Part shown: in pieces, positions 44,331 to 52,223 of the stretch | How the letters are laid out: the number at the start of each line of letters is the position of its first letter | Numbering within the stretch: the stretch's first letter is position 1 | Assembly: GCF_014694385.1 (NCBI RefSeq) | Contig: NZ_JAAOCA010000006.1 | Location: 62,001-126,000, forward strand | From: Pseudomonas typographi | Lineage (GTDB): Bacteria; Pseudomonadota; Gammaproteobacteria; Pseudomonadales; Pseudomonadaceae | Direction of reading: 5' to 3' | DNA length: 64,000 nt | Notes under the pieces: model-generated | Databases searched by the model: none | What the model was told of the DNA's origin: nothing | What the model saw: the letters and a program-made list of their open reading frames with translations, nothing else | Translations under genes and position numbers: made by a program

Positions 44331-44831
44331 TCAGATCTCGCCCTTCTCCATTTCCACCACCGCTTCTTTACCGCCCTGCCCGCGCCTGCGCGGCCCTTCT
44401 ATCTTGATAGACGGGTAACGCGCTGATGCATAGCGCACCACCAAAATGGCAAATGCCAACAGCAGGATCGCGCCGGATACGTACACCACGCTCACATCCG
44501 CCGGGCCGTGGTGCGACACGTCGGAGATAAGCAGCCGGGTAAGCGCGGTGATGGCCACGTAGATCAAGAACCGCACGGGCATGTGGTTGGTCTTGAAATA
44601 GATTCCGACCATCGCCCCCAATTCCAGGTAGATGAACAGCAGCAGGATGTCATCGACCGTGATATGGCCTTTATCGAGCATGCTGAAGAACGCCAGCACC
44701 GCCGCCCAGGCGGTGACCCCGCCGATGGCGAACAGCGCCAAGTAGTGGAAACTCTCGACCAGCAGATTGCCCAGCGACTCGGCGTAATGATGCACCTGTT
44801 CACGCAGTGCGTCGGCCCAGTTCGGTTTCAT
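44331..44831 (-). CDS. psiE: Phosphate-starvation-inducible PsiE family membrane protein
   Basis: A 166-residue inner-membrane protein with about four hydrophobic segments and the PsiE hallmark YLELGAMVGIYFKTNHMPVRFLIYVAITALTR (given here only as position 90-122 of the protein). An N-terminal cytoplasmic stretch and a basic, Gly-Lys-rich C-terminal tail flank the core. In E. coli psiE is induced by phosphate starvation; no Pho box is visible upstream here, so the regulation may differ. Function unknown. Confidence 0.88.
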   Translation of the reverse strand: MKPNWADALREQVHHYAESLGNLLVESFHYLALFAIGGVTAWAAVLAFFSMLDKGHITVDDILLLFIYLELGAMVGIYFKTNHMPVRFLIYVAITALTRLLISDVSHHGPADVSVVYVSGAILLLAFAILVVRYASARYPSIKIEGPRRRGQGGKEAVVEMEKGEI

Positions 44832-44917
44832 GAGGCTTCCTTAAGATAGAGCGGTTCGGGCCCCTAAGATACCCCCACGGCGGAAAAAGGCACGGGCTTG
44901 ATTGTCGCAGGCCGGTA

Positions 44918-44933
44918 CTGTATAAAACGCCAG
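44918..44933 (+). promoter_or_regulatory. LexA box upstream of yebG
   Basis: CTGTATAAAACGCCAG fits CTG-N10-CAG, the LexA/SOS operator, with the left half matching CTGTATA. It is 39 bp upstream of the yebG start. This supports damage-inducible expression. Confidence 0.82.
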
Positions 44934-44972
44934 TGTTTTCAAATTGACCCATCCAGGCATGTGAGGTGGTAG

Positions 44973-45233
44973 ATGGCCGTCGAAGTGGTATACCGCAGCA
45001 GCCGAGACCCGGAGCGTTTGTTCATGGATAAAGCCGAAGCGGACCGTCATGACAAAATGCTCGAGCTGGCCGAGTTGCTCGCCGAGGTGTTGAAAAAGGC
45101 CGTTCCAGGCTTGGACGACAAACAGTTGGAAGACGCCGGTATCTATATGGCGCGCCACCGCGATGTGTTCGCGCGGGCATTCAAGAACCAACCCGACGCG
45201 CTGTCGGAGCTACTGGCCGGTGATCAACCGTAA
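44973..45233 (+). CDS. yebG: YebG family DNA-damage-inducible protein
   Basis: An 86-residue small acidic protein. The YebG pattern MAVEVVYRSSRDPERLFMDK, AEADRHDKMLELAELLAEVL and a C-terminal helix ending in LAGDQP are visible. In E. coli yebG is an SOS gene of unclear function. The LexA box just upstream supports the assignment. AGGTGGTAG precedes the ATG. Its last 10 bp overlap the convergent dehydrogenase gene. Confidence 0.92.
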   Translation: MAVEVVYRSSRDPERLFMDKAEADRHDKMLELAELLAEVLKKAVPGLDDKQLEDAGIYMARHRDVFARAFKNQPDALSELLAGDQP

Positions 45234-46243
45234 ACCAGCCGCTCTGCCATTTCCTGGGCCACCCGGGCCGGCGAGCGATGTTGCGCCTGGGCCTGGGCAA
45301 AAATGCCGGTCAGGCGCTTGCCGATGCCTTCCAGGTACTGGCTGACCTGCGCCAGCCCCTCGCCCCGGTGGCTCAAGGCGGCATGGATCAAACCACCGGC
45401 ATTGATCACGTAATCCGGTGCATAGAGAATCCCACGCGCTTCCAGTTGGTCCGCCACCGTGAGGTTGGCCAATTGGCCGTTGGCACAACCGGCTACGGCC
45501 GCACAGCGCAAATGGCCCACGGCCTGGGCCGTAAGTACGGTGCTGATGCTACAGGGCACAAAGATGTCACACGGGGTGCAGGCCATGCGCTCGGCAGCGA
45601 CCGGCCGCGCATCGAACTGCTCGATTGCCAACTGCACCCGCCCTGGGTCTACGTCACTGGCCAACAGCTCTGCACCGGCGCCATGCAGCAGGTTGGCCAG
45701 GGTGTAGCCGATATGCCCGAGGCCTTGCACCCCTACCCGTAAGCCTTGCAGGTCGCTGCTGCCCAAGCGGGCCAGGGCGGCAGCGCGTATGCCGCAGAAC
45801 ACCCCTTCGGCCGTGGGCCGCGAGGTGTCGCCAGTGCCGCGCGTACAGGTCACGTGCTGGGTGTGCACAGCCACGCAGTCCATGTCTTCAGTGGAGGTGC
45901 CGCTGTCGATCGCCGCCACGTATGCCCCGCCCATGCGCTCAACGAAGCAGCCGAACGCCTCGAACAGCGTGGCGCGGTTTTCGATGGGGGCGTTGCGCAT
46001 GATCACCGCTTGCGCGCCGCCCACGTCAAGGCCGGCCAAGGCGGCCTTGAAGCTCATGATTTCGGCCAGGCGCACCGCTTCGGCGATTGCGCTGGCTTCG
46101 TCGGAATAATGCAGAAAGCGGCAGCCGCCTACCGCTTGGCTGTAGCGGCCGCCATGGATAGCCACCACCGCGCGCAGCCCGCTGGCCGGGTCTACGATCA
46201 CCTGCAGGTTTTGCACACGGGCATCTTGCATGAGCGCGAACAT
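45224..46243 (-). CDS. Leu/Glu/Phe/Val dehydrogenase-family protein with altered catalytic-lysine motif
   Basis: A 339-residue homologue of leucine dehydrogenase: the ELFV dimerisation domain (LQVIVDPASGLRAVVAIH, ALGGCRFL-like AVGGCRFLHY), MSFKAALAGLDVGG, GTSTEDMD, SRPTAEGVFCGIRAA and the NAD motif GVQGLGHIG, then INAGGLI. Lys66 in MSFK corresponds to the substrate-binding lysine. The catalytic-lysine motif GGGK, 12 residues later, reads GGAQ (Gln78). Normal amino-acid oxidation is therefore doubtful. The protein may have another reaction or a regulatory role. The frame is otherwise intact and full length. Confidence 0.85.
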   Translation of the reverse strand: MFALMQDARVQNLQVIVDPASGLRAVVAIHGGRYSQAVGGCRFLHYSDEASAIAEAVRLAEIMSFKAALAGLDVGGAQAVIMRNAPIENRATLFEAFGCFVERMGGAYVAAIDSGTSTEDMDCVAVHTQHVTCTRGTGDTSRPTAEGVFCGIRAAALARLGSSDLQGLRVGVQGLGHIGYTLANLLHGAGAELLASDVDPGRVQLAIEQFDARPVAAERMACTPCDIFVPCSISTVLTAQAVGHLRCAAVAGCANGQLANLTVADQLEARGILYAPDYVINAGGLIHAALSHRGEGLAQVSQYLEGIGKRLTGIFAQAQAQHRSPARVAQEMAERLVYG

Positions 46244-46386
46244 CGGCCAGGCTCCCCGCTGTCGACTAGTAGCACAAAGTATAGGTGGGCGCCGCCGTTT
46301 CGTTTATCGGCGTGGGCTGGACTATCTTCCGGCGCCCAGTTAATAGTATGCAATGCGGGCCAACACGGCTCACCGCGGAGACCCCT

Positions 46387-47193
46387 ATGAATCCACGCCA
46401 AGCCTGCCTGGCCTGCCTGGCCCGTGAGCCGAGCGCGACGTTCGAAGCGGCGCTGTGGATTGCCGCCGAGCATGAACCGGCCGCAGCGCCTGCGCAGTTG
46501 CTTGAGCAGATGCGTGACCTGCACATGAGCGTCAGTGTCGGCTTGCCCATGCTACCGGCACGTGAACTGGCCCAGCCGCTACTGCGCCGGTTGAACGAGC
46601 TAGGCTACCAGCAGGACGACTTCCACCCACTGCGCCCCCAGGCCGCGCTGATGAACCAGGTGCTCGCGCGCAAACGCGGGCAACCCTTGGCGCTTGGGCT
46701 ACTGGCGCTGGAGCTGGCCCGGCGCTTGAACATACCGCTGATGGGGGTGAATTTTCCTGGGCATTTTTTGTTGCAGGTACCCGGTGCCGACCATTTGCTC
46801 GACCCGTGCGGTGGCCGGCGCCTTTACCCGGCCGACTGCCGCGAACTGCTCAACCGCTTATTCGGTTCGCAGGTGCCGCTGCGCGCCGAACACATGGCGC
46901 TGGCCACGCCCTTACAGATGCTTCAGCGCTTATCGCGCAACCTGCGCCAATTGCATACCCAGCATGACCAATTGATTGCCGCGCTCAAGGATGCCGAACG
47001 GGTCGTGGAACTGGGCGCCGGCAACGCCAGCGACTATATGGCCCGCGCCAGCTTGTATCAAAGGCTGGGTTGCCCGCAGGCCGAACGGTTCGACATCGAA
47101 CGGGCCTTGCTGCTCAGCGATGACGCAATCCAGCGCTTACGCCTGACTGACCGCTTGCAGCAGTTGCCGCACCCCGGCGGTTCGGTGCATTGA
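46387..47193 (+). CDS. SirB1 / transglutaminase-like protein with TPR tail
   Basis: A 268-residue protein. The SirB1-type transglutaminase-like domain covers about residues 25-170, with QVLARKRGQPLALGLLALEL (where the catalytic Cys of true transglutaminases is absent), GVNFPGHFLL with the conserved His, and LLDPCGGRRL with Asp. A TPR-like helical tail follows (YMARASLYQRLGCPQAERFD). Family members are common in proteobacteria near prmC/hemK; the function is unclear. The start at 46387 is chosen for GCGGAGA upstream; an earlier in-frame ATG has no ribosome site. Confidence 0.85.
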   Translation: MNPRQACLACLAREPSATFEAALWIAAEHEPAAAPAQLLEQMRDLHMSVSVGLPMLPARELAQPLLRRLNELGYQQDDFHPLRPQAALMNQVLARKRGQPLALGLLALELARRLNIPLMGVNFPGHFLLQVPGADHLLDPCGGRRLYPADCRELLNRLFGSQVPLRAEHMALATPLQMLQRLSRNLRQLHTQHDQLIAALKDAERVVELGAGNASDYMARASLYQRLGCPQAERFDIERALLLSDDAIQRLRLTDRLQQLPHPGGSVH

Positions 47194-47460
47194 CCAGCCC
47201 AGCGGCGTAAGCCGGTAAAGGCACTACGGTGCTAGGGCTACAACTGTTACCGGCGGCGTAAGGGTGAATGTCGGCACCACGGATTTATCGCCCCGGCGCG
47301 CTTCTTTATCCTTCGCGCACTCCACTGGGTGCTGCGCCCCGCTTAACCCCCCTTAAGCGAACTGGCATAGCATGGCAGTTGGGTGAACCGATGGCGTTGT
47401 GTGTTGCTCCGAATGTCAACGTCTGGCTTAAGCCGCTGTGTGCGCAGCGGCTTTTTTTTG
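47194..47460 (+). other. 267-bp gap with an orphan terminator, possible small RNA
   Basis: No reading frame convinces. A strong terminator on the plus strand (below) lies 237 nt beyond the SirB1 gene stop, too far for a simple gene end. The stretch before it (about 47250-47430) is therefore a candidate for an independent small RNA or a long 3' tail. Confidence 0.35.
47430..47459 (+). terminator. Rho-independent terminator
   Basis: AAGCCGCTG / CAGCGGCTT, loop TGTGCG, followed by eight further T. On the minus strand no T-run follows, so it ends plus-strand transcripts. Confidence 0.88.
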
Positions 47461-48147
47461 CTAGAAAAAACGCTCTAGCACCGGTGCTGCAAACAAGTTC
47501 AGCAAACCGGTCAGTACCATCACCAACCCTGCCACCGTGCCCTCTTCCCGGCCCACTTCCTGGGCGCGGCTCACCCCGGCACCGTGTGCGCCCACCCCGA
47601 ACAGTGCACCGCGCGCCAGCGGGCTGCGCAACGGTAGCCAGCGCAACAACACGCCGCCGAGCATGGCGCCGAACACCCCGGTGAACATGACGAACACGGC
47701 GGTCATTTCCGGCACCCCGCCCAAGTCACGAGCCAGCGGCATGGCGAACGGCGTGGTGATCGAACGCGGCACCAGCGATAACGCCACGGCCGGGTCCAAC
47801 GCCAGCCAGCGCGCCAACCACCATGACGACAGCATCGAGGCCAGGCTGCCGGCGAGCATGCCCAGCAACAAGGCCGCCCAGTGCCTTACCAGCAATGCAC
47901 GCTGTTGCCAAATCGGCACCGCGAAGGCGACCGTCACCGGCCCAAGCACCGCCATCAGCCAGTGGGTGTCGGCCGAATATTCGGCGTAGCGGGTATGCAG
48001 TGGCGCCGCAATGGCCAGCAGCAGGGCCGGTACCAGAATCAACGGCGACAATACGTAGATACGGGTGCGCCGGTACAGCCAGCGGCTGCCCAGGTAGGCC
48101 AACAGCGTCAGGCCCAACCAAGCCAGCGGCATGGGCTCAAGTGTCAC
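47461..48147 (-). CDS. LrgB/CidB-family membrane protein
   Basis: A 228-residue inner-membrane protein with about six hydrophobic segments and the LrgB signatures SVTTPFAM-like SLVPRSITTPFAMPLARDLGG and GALFGVGAHGAGVSRAQEVG (described by parts). With the CidA-like partner it forms a holin/antiholin-type pair, or a transporter of by-products such as pyruvate or glycolate in some bacteria. The GTG at 48147 is chosen because GGAGAA lies 8 nt upstream and it overlaps the cidA-like stop; an ATG five codons on is the alternative. Confidence 0.88.
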   Translation of the reverse strand: MTLEPMPLAWLGLTLLAYLGSRWLYRRTRIYVLSPLILVPALLLAIAAPLHTRYAEYSADTHWLMAVLGPVTVAFAVPIWQQRALLVRHWAALLLGMLAGSLASMLSSWWLARWLALDPAVALSLVPRSITTPFAMPLARDLGGVPEMTAVFVMFTGVFGAMLGGVLLRWLPLRSPLARGALFGVGAHGAGVSRAQEVGREEGTVAGLVMVLTGLLNLFAAPVLERFF

Positions 48148-48517
48148 GGCGCATTCTCCAGCGGAACACCGCATCAACGGTAAAGGCGGTCACCAGCATG
48201 ACCACCACGGTGCTGATGGCGATCACCAGCAAAATGCGCAGGCCCTGTTGGCGCACCAGCGCGCCATAGTCCAGCAGGCTCATCAACGCGGGAATAAAGA
48301 ACAACAGCATCTCGGCCATCAACAGCCCCGCCCCGAGTTGCAGGTGGGCAGGTTTGAGCCCGTTAAGCGCGAACACCAGCAACAACAATGCCAACCCCAC
48401 CACCCCACCGGGAATGGGCCAGCCGAGCGCCTGGGCGAGCCAGGTACCCAGGGCATAGAGGGCGAACAGCACCAACAACTCGGCCACTGCCCTGGCATAA
48501 CGGTTCAAAGCTTTCAC
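48137..48517 (-). CDS. CidA/LrgA-family holin-like membrane protein
   Basis: A 126-residue protein with four hydrophobic segments. Family features are LGWPIPGGVVGLALLLLVF and LLMAEMLLFFIPALMSLLDY. CidA/LrgA proteins affect murein hydrolase activity and lysis in Staphylococcus; in pseudomonads the role is less clear. It is the first gene of a two-gene operon with the LrgB-like gene and is divergent from a LysR gene, the arrangement of cidR-cidAB. Confidence 0.88.
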   Translation of the reverse strand: MKALNRYARAVAELLVLFALYALGTWLAQALGWPIPGGVVGLALLLLVFALNGLKPAHLQLGAGLLMAEMLLFFIPALMSLLDYGALVRQQGLRILLVIAISTVVVMLVTAFTVDAVFRWRMRRDT

Positions 48518-48617
48518 TGGGCACCCCCGCGAACGACCTTCGCAGTGTACAAACCCGTTCGCCAGTGCCGAAGCGAATTGTTAGACTGGCCGCAATTCCA
48601 AAATGGAATGCCAGGCG

Positions 48618-49505
48618 ATGGATTTTCGGCAGCTACGCAGCTTTCTCGAGGTGGTGCGCCGGGGCGGCTTCACCCAGGCGGCGGCCACGCTGCACATCAG
48701 CCAATCGGCGGTGAGCAAACAGGTGGCGCAGTTGGAGCAGAACCTGGGGGTAACGCTGCTCGACCGCCAAGGTTCGCACTTACACCTGACCGCTGCGGGT
48801 CATGCGGTCAAACAGCGGGCCGAGCACATGCTGCGGCTGCGCGACGACTTGCTCCACGAGTTGGACGACCTACACCAACTGACCCGGGGGGAGTTACGCC
48901 TCGGGCTGCCAATGATGGGCGGCAACGAGCTGTTCGCCAACCTGTTCGCCGAGTACCGCCAACGCTACCCGAACGTGCAGATCCAACTCAGCGAAGGTGG
49001 CACGCTGGCGGTAGAGCAGGCAATTCTGGATGGCGAGTTGGAGTTGGGCGGCAGCCTCACGCCTTCCGACCCGCAGTTCGACTTCCAGCCGTTTTGCGAT
49101 GAGCCGTTGGATGCGTTGTTGCCGGCTGACCACCCATTGGCCGGCAACCAGCAAGTTAACCTGGGGGAGCTCGCCAACACGCCTTTTTTGCTGTACCAGC
49201 GCAGCTTCGTGCTGAACGACCGCTTGTTGCAAGCCTGCCGGCGCTACGGTTTTACTCCGCGCGAAGCCGGCCGTAGCGGCCAGGCAGATTTTCTCGCCGC
49301 ACTGGTGGCCGCGGGCCTGGGCGTGGTGCTGTTGCCCAGCGTGGTGGCACGGGCACTGGTGCGGCCTGGGGTGATCCGCCTGAGGCTCAGCGAACCGGCC
49401 GATTTACGCTGGGACATCGTCTTTATTTGGCGGCGCGGCGCATACCTGTCACCCCCCGCGCGGGCCTGGCTCAGGCTGCTCCACGAGCGCCCGGGGCGGC
49501 TCTAG
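48618..49505 (+). CDS. LysR-family regulator (CidR-like)
   Basis: A 295-residue LysR protein starting MDFRQLRSFLEVVRRGGF, with helix-turn-helix HISQSAVSKQVAQLEQNLG and an effector domain (GELRLGLPMMGGNELFANLF). An alternative ATG lies five codons upstream. Its divergent position 100 bp from the cidA/lrgB-like pair suggests that it controls those genes, as CidR does. The effector is unknown. It is full length. Confidence 0.88.
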   Translation: MDFRQLRSFLEVVRRGGFTQAAATLHISQSAVSKQVAQLEQNLGVTLLDRQGSHLHLTAAGHAVKQRAEHMLRLRDDLLHELDDLHQLTRGELRLGLPMMGGNELFANLFAEYRQRYPNVQIQLSEGGTLAVEQAILDGELELGGSLTPSDPQFDFQPFCDEPLDALLPADHPLAGNQQVNLGELANTPFLLYQRSFVLNDRLLQACRRYGFTPREAGRSGQADFLAALVAAGLGVVLLPSVVARALVRPGVIRLRLSEPADLRWDIVFIWRRGAYLSPPARAWLRLLHERPGRL

Positions 49506-49506
49506 T

Positions 49507-49636
49507 AGGGGTGCCTTGCGGGCCCCGGGCGGCGTGGCCATTTGCTCGCCATGGCCCTGCTACGGCTCGCCAGGGCGCCTTGCCCGGCAGCGAAACTCAC
49601 ACGTCATTGCTTGTGCGCGCGTCTAAGGCGCCACAT
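49507..49636 (-). repeat. Dispersed intergenic repeat, copy D
   Basis: Read on the minus strand it starts GTGGCGCCTTAGACG, as copy B does, then CGCACAAGCAATGACG, CGCTGCCGGGCAAGGCGCC and GTAGCAGGGCCATGGCGAG. The distal arm is diverged. Its proximal end covers the stop codon and last codons of the flavodoxin gene. Confidence 0.7.
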
Positions 49637-50096
49637 TGGTGTATTGCAACAGCGCTGCGGCAAATTGGTCGATCCATGGCTCGGCGTCGGTTTCTGGCGT
49701 GACCGTTTCGCAAGCGTCCAGCCGCAGCCTAGGCAGCAATTGCACAATGCCCAGCTCCTCGAACAGCTCGTTGATCAACTCACCGCCGCCGCAAAACGAA
49801 TCGTCATAGCTTGAATCGCCCAGGCCGATGATGCCCCCTGGCAAGCCACGCAGCGCAGTGGGTAATTGCGCGGACAACTCGCTGTAGAGCGGAACCAGGT
49901 CATCGGGCAGTTCGCCCAGGCCGGTGGTGGAGGTGACCGCCAACAGGGCCTGCGGCTCGGCGGCCAGTAGCTCACTGAGCTGGGTGCGGTTGAAATACTG
50001 GCACTGCACCCCGGCATGTTGCAGCCGCGCCACCGCGTGGCGGGCCACCTCTTCGGCGGCGCCATAAACAGTGCCAGAGAAGACAACGAGCTTCAT
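49623..50096 (-). CDS. Short-chain flavodoxin (MioC-like)
   Basis: A 157-residue FMN-binding protein: phosphate loop SGTVYGAAEEVA (residues 7-18), TSTTGLGELPDD and LGDSSYDDSFCGGG are the FMN-contacting loops. It resembles MioC-type flavodoxins, small electron carriers with few known partners. No redox partner gene is adjacent. The end of the gene coincides with repeat copy D, which supplies the last codons (…VAP) and the TAG. Confidence 0.9.
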   Translation of the reverse strand: MKLVVFSGTVYGAAEEVARHAVARLQHAGVQCQYFNRTQLSELLAAEPQALLAVTSTTGLGELPDDLVPLYSELSAQLPTALRGLPGGIIGLGDSSYDDSFCGGGELINELFEELGIVQLLPRLRLDACETVTPETDAEPWIDQFAAALLQYTNVAP

Positions 50097-50573
50097 GAGC
50101 GAACCCCTAACAATGCGAAGCGGGGCAGTTTATCAGTTCCATCGATAGCGCGCCCTGCCAGCGCTTTAGGCGCTGAACGGAGAATTTTCGGGCGAAGCCA
50201 GGCAAGGGAAAATTGGCGATCAAGCGGGCGCATCCGCATTTGGGTTTGCTGGCTACAAATGAGCACTGCGTGATTACATCGGTGATTACATCCGTGATTA
50301 CATCCGTACCCGTACAACACAGCATCACCGAACGGGATATGTTTCTATAATGGCTACAACGGCCACGGCGCAGGTAGCTTCGCCGGGGTTACCCGGCCCT
50401 GGTGCAACGGGCCAATCACGCCTAATGGTGCTATTGTCATGGTTGTACCGCAAGGCCTGAAAACGATCGACGGTAATGATGCGGTTACCGATTGGTTGCC
50501 ATATCAATGGGTGCCACGCCCCCGCTGATGCGGGCCGCCGTGCCGCCGGTTACATATCCGACCCGAGCATGCC
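50097..50573. other. 477-bp intergenic region
   Basis: Divergent region between the flavodoxin and the PilZ-like gene. It holds three tandem 12-bp repeats (listed separately) and a GC-rich stretch with small palindromes (near 50370-50400 and 50515-50550). I see no gene and no certain promoter. Confidence 0.5.
50270..50305 (+). repeat. Three tandem 12-bp repeats GTGATTACATCS
   Basis: GTGATTACATCG, GTGATTACATCC and GTGATTACATCC are directly adjacent; only the last base differs. GTACCCGTAC follows. The 12-bp unit does not match a known operator. Confidence 0.85.
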
Positions 50574-51179
50574 ATGCAACCCGACGCGATCCTTACCCAG
50601 GATGAGCTGGATTTCATTCAAACCATGCACCGTACCCAGCCGAGCCTGGGCGACACCAGCTCTAGCTTGCTGGTGAACGGCGGCAGCCAGATCAAAGACC
50701 TACTTACCCGGCTAATGGCCAATGAGCAGGTCACGATCCAGGCGCAATTCGAAAACCAGCAACTGAGTTTCCCCCTGCAATTGGTCGAAGATGAATTCCA
50801 CGCCCAGCACATCAAGCTCGGCGCACCGACCATCTACGAAGATGGGCCTATGCTGCGGCCTTGGCGTTTGGCGCTTAAGCACCCGGTAGCACTGGAAGAC
50901 GAACAGGGCCGTATCACCGATTTGTGGGTGGTGGAAATTTCCTTCAACGGTGTGTTGGTACAGATGCGCAACGGTACCAAGGCGCCGAAGCACTTCGCCC
51001 TGTGGTTCAACCCCGAAGGCTATGCGCCGGTGGCCGTACGCGGCGCCCAAGAGCGCAAAACGCCAGAAGGGCTAGTGGCGTACCGGTTGACGCTGTGCAA
51101 CCCGCAGGAAACCGAGCGGCTACGCTATTACATCCTGCAACAGCACCGCCTGTCGCACCCGCAACTGCATACCGGTTGA
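50574..51179 (+). CDS. PilZ-like protein, possible flagellar brake relative
   Basis: A 201-residue soluble protein. The N-terminal 100 residues resemble a YcgR-N type region (SSLLVNGGSQIKDLLTRLMA, LSFPLQLVEDEF). The C-terminal part looks like a PilZ barrel: PWRLALKHPVAL, then LWVVEISFNGVLVQMRNG as the strand-loop containing the D/NxSxxG-like site (EISFNG). The usual RxxxR c-di-GMP motif is not recognisable (LALKHPV lies there). Binding of c-di-GMP is uncertain. A conserved hypothetical is the safe name. Confidence 0.72.
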   Translation: MQPDAILTQDELDFIQTMHRTQPSLGDTSSSLLVNGGSQIKDLLTRLMANEQVTIQAQFENQQLSFPLQLVEDEFHAQHIKLGAPTIYEDGPMLRPWRLALKHPVALEDEQGRITDLWVVEISFNGVLVQMRNGTKAPKHFALWFNPEGYAPVAVRGAQERKTPEGLVAYRLTLCNPQETERLRYYILQQHRLSHPQLHTG

Positions 51180-51594
51180 ACGAGGTGGCCCGGCGCCAGG
51201 CCCGGCACTCGCCTTGGGCGAGCCACCCAGGATTAAGGCGAACTCGTATATCCCTACCAGGAATGTAAACGGTGCCCGCTTTCGGTGCGCCATGGCCGAG
51301 ATTCCGCTAATGGCGCCCTCTGGCGCGCAACATTGCCAGGACCGCGCCAAAGCTTGCCGGACGGAAACACCCCGCGGCGCAACGGTTGCACAAAAGCCTA
51401 ACGCCCTATAAACCCGAGGGGTGGACCCTGAGTGTGCCGAGGCACAGGCGCCAGAAAGGCCCAATGGCTGGCCCTGGACGCTGGCGGTTTTTTCGGAATA
51501 ATACTTGCACGTTTTACCAAGCGCATGGCTACCACCCCAGCCGTGCCTTTCGCGAGCCCCTACCCGGGCGCTCGCCAGCACACGGAGATACACA
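51180..51594 (+). other. 415-bp intergenic region
   Basis: It begins with a hairpin (CTCGCC-TTG-GGCGAG, 51208-51222, inside a longer GGTGGC/GCCACC pairing) that may end the PilZ-like transcript, though no T-run follows. Near 51490-51510 TTTTTTCGGAATAATACTTG may be the promoter of the next gene. No gene is seen. Confidence 0.4.
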
Positions 51595-52167
51595 ATGTCT
51601 ACGTCACCCGTTACCCTGCTGGTCGCCCGCCGCGCGGCCAAAGGCCGTTATCCCGAACTGCTCGCGTGGTTGCACGAAGGCGAACGCCTGGCCACCGACT
51701 TTCCCGGTTACTTGGGTTCTGGCGTGCTCGCCCCACCAAGCGGTGACGATGAATTCCAGATAATCTTTCGTTTCGCCTGTGAAAACACCTTATATGCCTG
51801 GGAGCATTCCGCTTCGCGCCGCGCCTGGCTGATACGCGGCGACGGGCTGTTCGCAGAGCCTTGCGAACACCGCGCGCAAGGGCTCGCCGGCTGGTTCGGC
51901 AACCCTGGGCAGCCGCGCCCGCCTCGCTGGAAACAATCGGTGGCCGTGTGGCTGGCGTTTTTTCCGGTGTCATTGTCATTCAATTTTTTGTTCGGTGACT
52001 GGCTCGGGCAGTTCGGCTTGCTGCCGCGGGTGCTGATCAGCACGTTGGTGCTTACGCCGATCATGGTGTGCCTGTTCATCCCGCTGGCCACGCGCCTGTT
52101 GGCCAACTGGTTGAACCCACCGGCGCGCCCCCGCCCGGTGCCCGACGGGTTACCCCAGGTTCGCTGA
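51595..52167 (+). CDS. Antibiotic-biosynthesis-monooxygenase-like domain fused to membrane helices
   Basis: A 190-residue protein. Residues about 5-105 resemble an ABM (EthD/YgiN-type dimeric barrel) domain: VTLLVARRAAKGRYPELLAW, FPGYLGSGVL, FQIIFRFACENTLYAWEHS. Two hydrophobic segments follow near 120-140 and 145-170 (VAVWLAFFPVSLSFNFLFGD, VLISTLVLTPIMVCLFIPLA), then a Pro-rich tail. ABM proteins with a C-terminal membrane pair are known in proteobacteria without a defined role. ACGGAGA precedes the ATG. Confidence 0.82.
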   Translation: MSTSPVTLLVARRAAKGRYPELLAWLHEGERLATDFPGYLGSGVLAPPSGDDEFQIIFRFACENTLYAWEHSASRRAWLIRGDGLFAEPCEHRAQGLAGWFGNPGQPRPPRWKQSVAVWLAFFPVSLSFNFLFGDWLGQFGLLPRVLISTLVLTPIMVCLFIPLATRLLANWLNPPARPRPVPDGLPQVR

Positions 52168-52223
52168 AGGCAGCGGGCGGTGGTATAAATTCGCTTTGCC
52201 GCCAACTGCCGTGTGAGCCGCCC

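Noticed and set aside
47217..47250. Possible sigma-54 promoter (GGCAC…GCT) before the orphan terminator
   Set aside because: The GG-to-GC distance is one base short of the required N10 and the -12 element is poor.
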